Positions 34,287-44,950 of a DNA stretch of 64,000 bases are shown piece by piece. A program made the translations under genes and the position numbers. This stretch comes from Tetraselmis striata (Eukaryota; Chlorophyta; Chlorodendrophyceae; Chlorodendrales; Chlorodendraceae). Location of the stretch: assembly GCA_006384855.1 (NCBI GenBank), contig VCJN01002960.1, forward strand, positions 20,156 through 84,155, given 5' to 3'. The notes beneath the pieces were generated by a model. It worked only from the letters and a program-made list of their open reading frames with translations, ran no database searches and was not told the DNA's origin. How positions within the stretch are numbered: the stretch's first letter is position 1; every line of letters begins with the position of its first letter.

Positions 34287-35577
34287 CTGCGCCAATGGAC
34301 GAGGTGATGCGCGGCGCTCTGGACTCGCTTTCGACCGAGTTTGCTACAGCGGAAAGCAAGGCTGCAGCCCTTATTGCCGAGCTCCGAGCATGCGATCGCA
34401 CCCACTTGGCGACGGAGGAGGCCACCCGTTCCCAGTTGGACTACCTCCAGCTCGCCAAGAACGGACCGAAGGCTACGGAAGCGGATCGAGGCTTCGCCGA
34501 GCTCGCCTACGCCAAGTTCTGCACCCCAAGACGCATCGCCGTATCCGGGCAACTCGACCAACTCCGCCGAGCGTTCGACGACAAGACCCTCGACATCAGC
34601 CTCTCCGCAGCGGGCAAAGCCCCTGCAGCGGCCGCGTTCGCCAAGGCCACTACCCCCGACAATAACCCACCCCCACCGAGTCCGCCGAGAGGCGCAAGCA
34701 ACGCGAGAAAGCCGCAGCAACGCGGAAGGCCGCAGCGACGGCCGCAGCAACCGACAAGGCCAAAGCCAAGGTCAACAAGTGACGGTGTGGCCCGCCGCGC
34801 TGACTCTTGTACGCCTACCGCCCTCAACCTGCGACATCGCGTGCGAAGATGGGGCGACTCGGAGAGCATCGGCGCAAGCGGACCAGTCTTGAGCTTGATC
34901 CGTCAAGGAATCCGCATCAGCTTCAAGAACGGACAACGCCCTCGACCCTACAACCACGGCGTCTGTATGCGCGATGCCACTCAAGCACAGCTAGACTTCA
35001 TGGCTACGGAACTACTTCAATTCAAGGCTATCGGCGCGTGGGAGCGAGGACGCTGCGACAAATGGGTATCCCGGATATTTTTAGTCCCCAAGCCCGGCAC
35101 CAACAAGTGGCGGCTCATCATCGACCTACGAGAGCTAAACAAGTGGTGCAAGGCCCTCAATATGTCCTACGAATCGCTCACGCACCTGCGGCATCTAGCG
35201 CAGGCGACTGAATCGTTTCGATGGAGCTTGCCGATGACTACTACGCCCTCGGGATTCGGGAGGAGGACCGTGACTTCTTCACCGTGAACTACCGGGGGGA
35301 GTTGTGGCGACTAGCGTGCCTACCAATGGGCTAGACGGGCTCCTCGTACTACTTCTGCAACTTGACAGCGGCCTCTACGGACTACCTGCGAACGCCCCTG
35401 AAGTGGCGCGACCCATCGTCACCTCCCACGGACCCGTGCAAGCCTAGTCGCCGCTTCTTGCGCAACATTCGCTGGCTACTGCGCCACGCCGTGAACACTA
35501 ATCATGCAGAAAATGAAAATGGCCCGAGAGAAGGCGGTCTAAATGCGTCTGCGCACGACGCGATACATGGGCAGTAA
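34271..35577 (+). pseudogene. Gag-RT frame of DIRS/PAT-like retrotransposon, truncated
   Basis: The frame from 34271 has a helical gag-like part (LDSLSTEFATAESKAAALIA) and then the finger/palm start of a reverse transcriptase: WERGRCDKWVSRIFLVPKPG, KWRLIIDLRELNKWCKAL, YESLTHLRHLAQATESF. After a frameshift near 35220 it continues as DDYYALGIREEDRDFFTVNY, RGELWRLACLPMG, where a TAG replaces the usual Trp codon, then TGSSYYF. The YxDD box is absent because the copy is truncated by about 35580. DIRS-type and Ty3-type RTs share these motifs; the flanking X/Y repeats and the recombinase copy at 59 kb favour DIRS/PAT. Confidence 0.7.
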
Positions 35578-35769
35578 TCTTTAACCCTTCATAATCCTGA
35601 CTTAAGTCGTGGCTAGTATCGGAAGTAGCCGCTACAGCGCAGGTACCTGTACTCGTTATGTACGAAAGTTCAGTTATCGAACTTCATATCAACTCGCCGC
35701 ACATCAACTCGCTACATATTAAATGAGCTGACATACGTGAGCTATGTTTTCATGTACTCATGCATATAG

Positions 35770-35893
35770 CATATTGAGATATCAAGCTCGAAAAGGGTGC
35801 CGATCGGACTTGGATGTCATCATCCGATATTGTAGAGCTTGAATACCCGTCTGAACCGGGCCGAGGACCACTCCACAGGACTGTACGAGGTAC
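35770..35893 (+). repeat. Near-identical direct repeat, copy 1
   Basis: A 124-bp block (CATATTGAGATATCAAGCTC ... GGACTGTACGAGGTAC) recurs at 36167-36290, 397 bp away, with only two or three differences. This is much closer than other repeats here, so the duplication is recent. Confidence 0.9.
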
Positions 35894-36166
35894 TGTCCCA
35901 CCACCCCTCCTGGTTCCGAGGAGAGGGAGGACATGAAAGTCTGGGTAGAGATCCTAGGACCTAAGCCGTAGAAGCCAGAATCATCCGCGCTTGAGCCTTG
36001 ATATAGGAGAATTTTTGGGAATTGATGATCACGTCACCGGAAGCTGCGAATCGGTCTTACACCGGATATAGCGGAAGAAGGAGAACCCATGAAATCTTGA
36101 AATGCTTCAAGCGGGAGCCAAACCCGGGTCTGTTGTAATACAGGCTCGCCACCTACGCTCCGAAAC
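35894..36166. other. Spacer between recent direct repeats
   Basis: 273 bp with no open frame of note; contains GGTTCCGAGGAGAGGGAGG and a GAAGAAGGAGAACCC stretch. It could be the interior of a small element flanked by long direct repeats. Confidence 0.4.
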
Positions 36167-36290
36167 CATATTGAGATATCAAGCTCGAAAAGGGTGCCGA
36201 TCGGACTTGGATGTCATCATCCGATATTGTAGAGCTTGAATACCCGTCTGAACCGGGCCAAGGACCACACCACAGGACTGTACGAGGTAC
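36167..36290 (+). repeat. Near-identical direct repeat, copy 2
   Basis: Second copy of 35770-35893. AT-rich sequence without a gene follows to about 36700. Confidence 0.9.
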
Positions 36291-37286
36291 AATCCCAACA
36301 TAGCATATAATAATAAGTATATATATGAAATATGTAAAGTTCACTAAGTATACGAACTAGAAATATATGCGAACTATGTGAACCATGAACGTGTATATAA
36401 AGTATATACACGAACTCTGTCGCTACTGCCCGTAGCAGCGACAAAGGATTTACGAAGATACGATGTCAACAGTACTTGTTTGCATGTAGATATATATTCA
36501 TGGCGTGTTACGATATCTATCTTGAGATAAATACATATATTTCTCTCTCTTTGTACATGGGGCAAGAACAAAAACACATAACGAACCAAATGAATTTAGG
36601 TTAAAACATGGGTGTTATCACCATAATACTGAACTGTATATCATTGCCCGGCTGCTCAATGGGGCGTCTGCTACATCATGCAGCTCAGCAACTTAGGTCA
36701 AAGTGAGCCGCTCTGCTGATGTCTCAGACACATGCTGTGGTCGCCAGCCAGAAGCGCCTCCTGCACGCCTCCTGGCGTGTTCTGCCGGCCAGGCACGCCG
36801 CGCTGGAGGCCACTGAAGGCAGACCTTGCTATTTCAGCATGATGACGATTCAAACGATATTACGTCTTCGATGCTTCATTCGGGTCAAACTTGGCTTGGT
36901 ACTGCTGCTGCAGTAACGATGACTGGTGAGCTTGGGGCATCATCATGGGCACCACCCCTTGCGATGCTCTCTGTCACGGGCAGCAACATCAGGCAGCCAT
37001 ACGCACAGTCAGATCATTTCAATGGATCCCTAGCAGTTCCAATTCTTTACTCCGCCCTTCCTGTTGAGTGGATGCAATATTCACATGACAGTCCGGCATT
37101 GACAACACATCTTAAGAGGACGAAATAACATTACTTAAATACTTTACGTTGTATGGAAATTTGTCCCGGTTTGTCGATCCGGTAGTGTATGTGTGTCCTG
37201 TCGATCCATTACGCCATCGATCCGTTAGATGATCCGCTTTCCTCTGTGAAATGACTGGTAAAAGTACTACCGACGGAAGAAGGTTA

Positions 37287-37328
37287 CCCCCCCCCCCCCC
37301 CCCCCCATCACACACACACACACACACA
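37287..37328. repeat. C tract followed by (CA)n
   Basis: About 20 C, then ATCA and nine CA units. The minus strand reads (TG)n then G tract, the same composite seen at 30229 and 62680 on the plus strand. Confidence 0.85.
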
Positions 37329-37719
37329 AGACGATTGAAATTAATTGGGGAGAGTGTAGAGTAATACCGGCATAAAACCAGCATCAGCATCGGGCGTACT
37401 GTGTCACTTACCGCATGCAATTGGTGTATCAATCTATTGGTTGTTGTCTAAGTGGCATTTAAATTTGATTGTTTTTTGTTGTAATTTAATTAAGACTGCT
37501 ATGTGTGTTTTATCGTTTTGAAATACAATCTTATGTTAACGAAACGAATAGCGTTGTACCCTTTGGTATAGGGTGAAAGATTGTTGTACCCAAGGTAAGG
37601 GTATTACCTTTTAATCCTTTATAGCCGTAGCCAAACTAGTATACACACATGAGCAATACGTAAGTCAGGTGGCGTGAAAAAACTGCATAGATGAGACTGG
37701 CAAAGACAGGATTGCTCAC

Positions 37720-40700
37720 CCAGCTTGGTCGCCACGCCTCGGGCCGTCGCCTCAAGCTCCGCTGTGGCAGAGGGCCCAACCATCCCAGCGCTGCCCCTCC
37801 TCTTGCAGATGATGATGGCACCGGCGATGGCGAGCGCAAGGACAACCGCCGCTGCGATGGAGACAGCCATCGCGACCACATTGGTGCTGGGCGCAGAGCT
37901 GGAAGAGTCCATGGCGTCTAGGTCAGTCACAGGGCTGTCGATGCCGATTGTTTCGCCCCCTCCCGCGAACGGGTCCGCCTGGTCGCCAATCACCTTAATT
38001 TCCAGCTCCTCGTACGAATCCCGGTACGTCACGCCCTGCACAATCGAATTGGGAAAGTACTGCGGCGCCACGTCCGCGACGGTGACCTGCGCGTTGGCCA
38101 CGCTGACGTCGACGCCCGGCTGGAAGCGCAGCAGGGCCAGGCTGTCCTTCAGCTGCCCGGACGACACTGCGTCCACCGTACGGTTGCCGAGCAGCTGCGC
38201 GTGTGCCCGGGTCTCGCCCAGCAGAAATACGTTGATGATGAGCACGTCGTCCTCCTGAGCAGCAGCAGGGTAGCATGGGGCGTGTTCTGTTTAGTGGGCC
38301 GTTGCCATCGTGTGTGTGCCCGCAATTATCCGCAGCCATGTGTCATCAAATTACCAACAGCACAGCCCTGGCCCAGTTTCTGCGAGCTAGCGTACAGGTA
38401 CCCAGCATTATTTAGTTTGAATTTTGGAATTTGCGACCTTTTGTTCTTCATGACTAGCTCACAGGAATCGAAACGAGGACTGCTAAAGTGCTAGAAAATA
38501 TCAATTCCTTTAAATTGCAAACCGCAATAACCCAGCGAGCTTCCTTTCAAGCTGGATGTATACCCATAACATTAAATCGGTTGAAAAACAATTAAGTGTT
38601 TTCCAGCAGTCAATCGGAAGATCCGTGTGATATTTGCGGTGTGTTCTGATGTATTCTCACACAATTTTGTTCTTCGCTCTTTGCGAGGAGTCAAAACGAT
38701 ATTATTCTGTGAGCCGAAAGCGTGCTCATTACGGTAGGTGGCTTCCCCAGCGAATAGCAATAGATGTATTAATGATATGTCGATCCCACCTAGATTTCGG
38801 CCAAAAGTGGTTTAATCGGCGAATCAAAGACAAATCGTTACATAAGTGCTTTATTTTGAGTGCGATTGGATTCAAGTTAAAGAGAATTTTTTGGTACACA
38901 AGAAATATAAAATTCAGTACACTTTGGAAGCGAAAGCAGCAAGTGCCTTACTTCGAAAGTCTACATCAATCAAATGCATTAACAAAGACAAGTATTACAT
39001 CCGCAGGCATAAGAAAATCATATCTGATACTCAGCAGAATACAGCGAACCCTCTGAAAGAGAAACAATTGTTGATTCGTTTGGTCCTTTCATAATCATAA
39101 TGTTTTCCAGAAAAAAAAAGTATACACAAGCGGGGCCAAAAAAGACCGGCCATAAGGATCGTTTATTCTATAGCCCAATAAGCTAATTGATCAAATGGTT
39201 TCATAAAGAACTCTAAGTCAGACATGACTGGTTTCGAGGTGAGGCATTGGCGCAGGATCGCACCAGGCCCCGATCCTGAGTTCGTGCCAGCCGTTCGAGG
39301 GTGGCGGGCAGGAGAAACTCCTTGAAGATTCCCCACTGCATCCGGGCCTGGACTGTCGTGGTGTTGAACACCACCTGCAGAAAGCCATTCGGACTGCCGT
39401 ACGCGGCGTGCGCCACGGCCTGCGGAGGCGATGACCGCTGTGCTGGTCAGTAACCCGGCCAGAGAGTACAGCAGTTGCTGATCAGATTACCACCACCATA
39501 GTAATTTGGTGTTGGTGAGTCTCAGTGGGGAGCTTCATCCTCATTTGTGGTAATGCAATTCATCCACAGTACATACCTGTCTGAAGTACAGCTGCTGCAG
39601 CGGCGTGAACTGGGTCGTCGTGATGTTCTCCAGCACCAACGTCACCTTGGCCTCATACCCCATCATCCTAAAGCTTTCATCCTCGACCCGCACGCCATTG
39701 ACATTGTCAGGGATGGTGTCCACATCCAGTGTCGGCACAGGTGTGGCGGTGGCGTTCTCCGGGAAGTCGCTTTGGGTCATCGGAGCGCTCAGACCGTCGT
39801 TCCAGCACCACAGGCTGCCACCACACCCCGAGCCCAGCACGCAGAGGTTCGGTGTGCTGTGACATAGCTCCGGGCCCTGGCGACCGTCGGCGCAGCTGCT
39901 GCCGTAACTGCAGAATCCGGTCCTCGCAGGCTCAGTGGGCTCCGGCGTCGCTCCGGGCGGCGGCTCGTAGTTGTCGGGCGAAATAGTCTGCCCGATGCCG
40001 TCCCAACGGCACCAGGTACCCTTGCAGTCGCCGACGCAGTGGTCGACGTCGCGGTTGCACCACTGGTTCCCCTGGATCGTGCCGTCGCAGCCGTTCCAGT
40101 TGCAGTAGCCGCCGTCGGGGTCGACGTCGATAGGCGCCCGCAGGTTGGCCATTCGCTCTTGCTGCACCTGGGTCGGCGGGCGCGGGATGCGGTAGCCGCT
40201 GCCCGGTTTCCAGTCGCACTCGCCGGTGCTGGAGTACACCCACAGGTCGTTGGGCTCGCCAACAGTGATCATCAGGTGACCGTCCGGCGTAAAAGTGAGC
40301 CCCTCCACCATGTTGTCCCGCACTTTCACCTTATCAGATATCGTCCCATTAAAACTGACACGGGCCACGTTCTGGGTAGCCTGGGAAAGGACGTACAGGC
40401 CCGAGGAGCTGTTGGCGCGGAAGTAGGCGCCAGCCAGGTCACGCAAGGCCGGTTTCCACACACTCCCTTCGCCGTCCAACACCGCGACGGCGCTGCCGGA
40501 GCCGGGCGACACCTTCCAGACCTGCATCGGCATCATCTCCTGCACCGCATAAAACACGTTGTTCTTTAGGTCGTAGGTGATGCCCTCGAAGCAGAAGTTG
40601 GTCTGGCAGCGGACGCCGCGCAGCATCAGCTTCCGCCGCATAACGGCCGAGTCGCGCCACGGGACGAGGTCCATGATCGATATCGCCGCCGTTGCGCGCC

Positions 40701-41220
40701 CCTCCTGCGCTACGGCGAAGGTGTAGTCGTACATCCAGGTTATGCCTGCAGCGGGCGTGTTGGCGGCAAAAAGAGGTTCAGGCTCGACCAATGCGCCCAC
40801 ACAACTCCGAAACGTAGTGAGCGACGGACATGTTATCATTAAAAAAATACCCGTATGTACAGCGAAAATCCATCCAGACTTCGCAACGAATATCGGAAAA
40901 CGGTGGAAAGCTCGCAGCTTACCTTCGGGGTCGCTCAGGTCGTCATACGGGATCGAGCGCAGGCGCTTGCCCTCGAGATTGAACTCCACCACGGCGCGCG
41001 GGTTGCGGGTGATGACGTATAGGCTGTTTGTGACGGGGCTATAGGTGATCCCGCTCGCCTCGGCCGGCACCCCGCTGAGAGGCACATGCCGACAGAACTC
41101 GTAGGACGTCAGGTTCCACGGCGCCCCCGATACCGCGCCCAGCTGAAGAAACGCCGCGCCCGCCGCAAACAACGCGGCATACGCCGCGCGCCTTTTTAGC
41201 AGCTGCCTCGAGAACGCCAT
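37720..41220 (-). CDS. SdiA-regulated-type beta-propeller membrane protein (paralogue 1)
   Basis: Four exons: 41220-40923, 40745-39577, 39419-39264, 38254-37720 (298, 1169, 156 and 535 bp); codon phase agrees throughout. The start MAFSRQLLKRR opens a signal peptide (AYAALFAAGAAFLQLGAVSG). Residues about 45-300 match the SdiA-regulated/YjiK propeller pattern (EASGITYSPVTNSLYVITRN, DPEGITW). Two Cys/Trp modules follow (YCNWNGCDG...NQWCN...GTWCRWDG and FCSYGSSCADG...GSLWCWNDG). A conserved region (FQVVFN-type, then FLLGETRAHAQLLGNRTVD) leads to one helix (VVAMAVSIAAAVVLALAIAG) and a basic tail. Likely a cell-surface recognition or adhesion protein; the ligand is unknown. Exon 4 ends in phase 1 at GTGAGC, so a short last exon is missing from this model. 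Head-to-head with the 44951 paralogue. Confidence 0.85.
38500..39190. other. AT-rich island inside an intron
   Basis: Within intron 3 of the minus-strand propeller gene, this stretch is clearly richer in A and T than its surroundings and carries overlapping plus-strand frames (38634-39056 and 38846-39094, the latter Lys/Ile-rich with NKDKYYIRRHKKIISDTQQN). No domain is recognised. It may be an organelle-derived or mobile insertion. Confidence 0.4.
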
Positions 41221-41650
41221 CGCGTCAATATAGGCTGTGTCAGTAGCAGGGGCGCGGCGAGTGTAACCATATAACGCCGGTGGCACGAACGAAATGAAAT
41301 AGCCTTCCTTCTGCCGACCTTACCCGTACTCTGTACACTCTCGGAGCCGACAAGGGCTCGAGATTACGTAATGATTACGCCATTTGCTACCACTTGTAGT
41401 CGCTACGTGGTGCATGCAATACCCCTGGCAATACTGTATTCGGCTCGAGGTAAAAACACAGTCGGGTACACGCACACTGAACGTACAGATCGTTAAACTG
41501 TTTTATCAGCAGCCCGCCGAATCGACGCGAGATGGTCGCGGCCCAGGTTCGGGCGACACAGCGCGACCGGGGGGGGGGGGGGGGGGGGGGGGCATCACTC
41601 CGTCTAGCGGCGATGGGTGCAGGACAGAAGGTACCCTGGCATGTTCCTCG

Positions 41651-41682
<32 letters not shown>

Positions 41683-41984
41683 GCTTCTATTCCTTCCCCC
41701 ATTTTCCTCCCTCCTCCCCAACGCCGCCATACAGCACATATGATCGGCCGATGAGTGTCGTGGGCAGTCCTTATTAATATTCGCGAAGTCAGCATTATAT
41801 TTCGTATCATCACATAGCGACCTATCTACCGGCATCGGTGCGGGTACTCGGTTCGTATATTATTCCATACCCGTAGTCGCTATGTTTCGAATCGTTTTAT
41901 TAACCTGCCTTCGGCCGGTCGGATTAAACATACGGTGTTAGGGGCCGATTTTGCCCAAAGTAGGCAAGGGGGGGGCACCACTCC
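41221..41984. other. Upstream region of divergent genes with G and C tracts
   Basis: No gene. A G tract at about 41570-41592 and a C tract at about 41656-41682 face each other 64 bp apart, so a single strand could fold into a G:C hairpin or a G-quadruplex. Confidence 0.6.
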
Positions 41985-42383
41985 GTTCACCGATTCGCGT
42001 ATATGACAATTTATTCGTCAGTACTTTAGCTGAATATGCCCACTGGCATGGGGCTGAGTTGCGAGCGAGGCCGGGGCTAGAGTGCCAGCCACCCCGCCCG
42101 CAGCCGTGTCTTATCTTAACTAAGAAACGTGACGGCATATGTAAGCTGCATTGGCGTGTAGCTAAGGTGGACAATCACCAACCCTTATTCACCGATTCGC
42201 GTATATGTCGACTTTTTCGTCAGTACTTCACCTATATATATGCCCATTGGCATGCATGGGGGTGCTGAGTTGCGAGCGAGGCCGCTACCAAAGTGCCAGC
42301 CCCGCCCGCAGCCGTGTCTTATCAATACGAACGTGACTACATGATTGTATGCAATGGCGTTTGGCTAGGGTGGACAATCGCCT
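41985..42383 (+). repeat. Tandem duplication, two units of about 200 bp
   Basis: Units 41985-42180 and 42190-42383 share CACCGATTCGCGTATATG, TTCGTCAGTACTT, TATGCCCA(C/T)TGGCATG, GAGTTGCGAGCGAGGCC, CCCGCCCGCAGCCGTGTCTT and GTGGACAATC. Units differ by substitutions and small indels. Located between the head-to-head propeller genes. Confidence 0.8.
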
Positions 42384-44402
42384 CCATAGAGCCCAGGCAC
42401 CCACAATTTCTCTTCTCACTTGACGAGTGTTGAGACTTGTGTGGACGTTGGGCACAATGAGATTGTTAGGGGCAACGAGGCCAATGCTATATGCTAGCAC
42501 CCATAAGCGCTTGAATAGGCAGGCAACATTATTCAAGCAATATTGCCATTGCGAAGCTAGGCGCAGCATCACTTGAAATCTGAAATTTGTTACAACTGCA
42601 TAAAGTTTTCGTCTGGACAAGATGTCTTCACCCAACATCATGGAAGAGCCCGCCTTTGACCAACCCGCATAGATAGGGCCCGCTAATATTCAAGCGCCGC
42701 GTAGGACGGGGCCTATGTAGGCCACGTGCTGGCTAACTATGTCGCGTCATGAATGGATGCGTACATGCTAAGTGTTTCATGCGGGGGTGATGACATGCTG
42801 CGTACATGGCGCTAACCTATATGCGCCATCCGTGTATATATGGCGCATACATGTGCACAACGCACGTCCGTACAAACACATACGACCCCGTGGCCGCCCG
42901 TTTATGCGTGTTCCCGCCGCGCCGTTTCTATGCCTCCGGATCTCGCAGCCTCCTATAGTAGCGTTGCGCTCTACCAGCGGCGGCCAAGCGGCTAGGCCGT
43001 CTAGATGTTTTGTTGCCGAAATCGCCCCCCAACTTGAGCTGCTGCCGGCGCTGTCCTCAGACGGCTCGAGGCAGGTCGGAGCTGAATAAGGCGGGGAAAA
43101 CACCCCATGCACCATGGCCGTATTATCTCCGATCTTGTGCAGCCCGCCAGTGCCCGACGTGCGGCAACCACCTATATCACACTTATGGCCGAGGTCACCG
43201 CACGATGAGGGCGGCTTGGGCCCCGTGCACGGCTAGATTTATTACAGCCGCCACCGTGCAAATACTACTTATTGAAATGTTGCACCAAAGTAGAAAACAA
43301 TATTGTTTCGTTTCGAACAATCTTCGCGAGAAGTAGTAGGTTGCCCCCGTCCGAGAAGCACACACCCCATCCCTACATGCATGCCAATCTCGGAGAGGCT
43401 GACGCAAGGCCAAGGTCGTACATGATAAATTTCTTTTGGCATCCCCGGTACATTGTTGCTACTGCCGGCGGCACCAGCAGGCGCTACCGGCGGGACTATC
43501 AAAATCATTTTAAAACCCCCCATGTAGTAGGGCTCCCCGGTCATCGCATATGATCCGAGGGCCCGCCGCCATCCACAACCGGCCAACCCGCTTAATCCCC
43601 TACCGCACCCAACCTGGCACGGGTCCTAGGGGTTACCAGCGCCCACCACGTAGTGGGGATGGGGGTTGTGCCACCATGCCCGAGATACTACAAAGGATCC
43701 TCCGTTCCTGGTGGGCCGCTGCCCCGTTGCAAAAGTGACGGCACCTGTAGCATCATTTGACTGTATACAGTAGAGCATGGTATTTAAGTCTGTAGCGTTC
43801 AACAACTTACATCGAATAGCATTCGAATGGCAGATCCAACCTCACGGTCGGCATTATTTATTGAGAATCTGGCAATACTACATGGAGCAGGGCCACCATA
43901 TGATTGGGTTGCCGTAGTACGTGGCGTTGAGTGTGATTTACCGATGGTTAAAAAGGTAACCCCCCGCCCCACCCCCCTCTACTCTCCATTTTGTGCTTGC
44001 ATACGGCAGGCCGGAATCCCGGATACACCCAAGTACCCAACTGCAATACAAACTGCATTGGTGCTGTTTGTAAAAGTGATGCAACCATGTGCTAGTTTTT
44101 TAAGGAGACATCATTCGATGCACATTTAGCAGTACTGTTAAGTACTGGACAGGACGGACAAACAAAGTGGAGGGGGCGGGGCGAGGGTCTCAAAACGGTA
44201 TATTTAAATCGGGACGGCCTTATGATGTAACACACAGCGCATCAGCGTTTCGCGTGACGGAATGGCGCGGTGGAACGGTGGTGGTTGGTGAAATAAACCG
44301 CCGGCGGAAATAAACGTGTACGATCGTACGAGGAAAACGTTCGCGCAGCTTCGTCACGCCTGCCATGCCGTCGTAGCCGGCAGGCCGAAGCTCAGGATTA
44401 TA
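42384..44402. other. Intergenic region without supportable gene
   Basis: Frames such as 43827-44129 (starts MADPTSRSALFIENLAILHG) look moderately protein-like but show no domain or splice context. Nothing else stands out. Confidence 0.35.
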
Positions 44403-44445
44403 ATTACATGAGCTAGCTGCCAAAAGGCGATATCAGGAAATCACC
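44403..44445 (+). repeat. Single foldback-element end
   Basis: ATTACATGAGCTAGCTGC then AAAAGGCGATATCAGGAAAT and CACC; matches the right end at 17382-17423. I found no partner end nearby. Confidence 0.65.
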
Positions 44446-44902
44446 CGAAACGGCTCGCTCAGGATTAGTCGTTGCGAACAGCGACCCGTCACAATTCAGT
44501 ACCACCCTGTACACGCATAGGTGTATACGATTAACCCGTACATCACTACAGCAATATTTCAACAGTTGCAGTACGTTCCCGCCACCATCGAACTACGGGG
44601 ATATTATTTCGTCGGCTAATTAGCGACTACCCTGTATTGTCGCCGCCGGTCTCGATGGACTGCAATATGATCCTCGCCGCGAGCTGTGTGTGATGTAGTC
44701 TAGTGCGCCAGCACAGCCGATGGGCAGTTCGCAGTGCGCTGCTGCTTTTGGTCCTCACCTCTACCGTTTCGAGACAAGGGATATATCGTCCCAGGAGACT
44801 TGAAAGTGCGTGCGGTGGCGAAAAAGTGGGGCGACTTTTGATCACCGTCGGCCGTTAAACGGTCTTTGTACAGATTCGACCGAGCCAGCGCCGAGCATCC
44901 GG

Positions 44903-44947
44903 AATTTTTCGCCCCAGGGACAGGACTGGCAACAGTGAAACCCTTCC
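44903..44947 (-). repeat. LINE 3'-tail-like block before the start codon of the 44951 gene
   Basis: CCAGGGACAGGACTGGCAAC followed by AGTGAAACCCTTCCGG resembles CCGGGACAGGGACTGGCACC...AGTGAAACCC at about 61618-61655, and the reverse complement of 15425-15465. It ends three bases before the ATG, so repeat-derived sequence may form the 5' untranslated region. Confidence 0.5.
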
Positions 44948-44950
44948 GGC

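Noticed and set aside
36719..36916. Possible last exon of the minus-strand propeller gene on the opposite strand
   Set aside because: One minus-strand frame is open here, but there is no clear acceptor in the needed phase and no match to the paralogue's tail.
43827..44129. Possible small gene starting MADPTSRSALFIENLAILHG
   Set aside because: Fair composition and a TATTTAAG upstream, but no domain, no conserved copy and no splice evidence.
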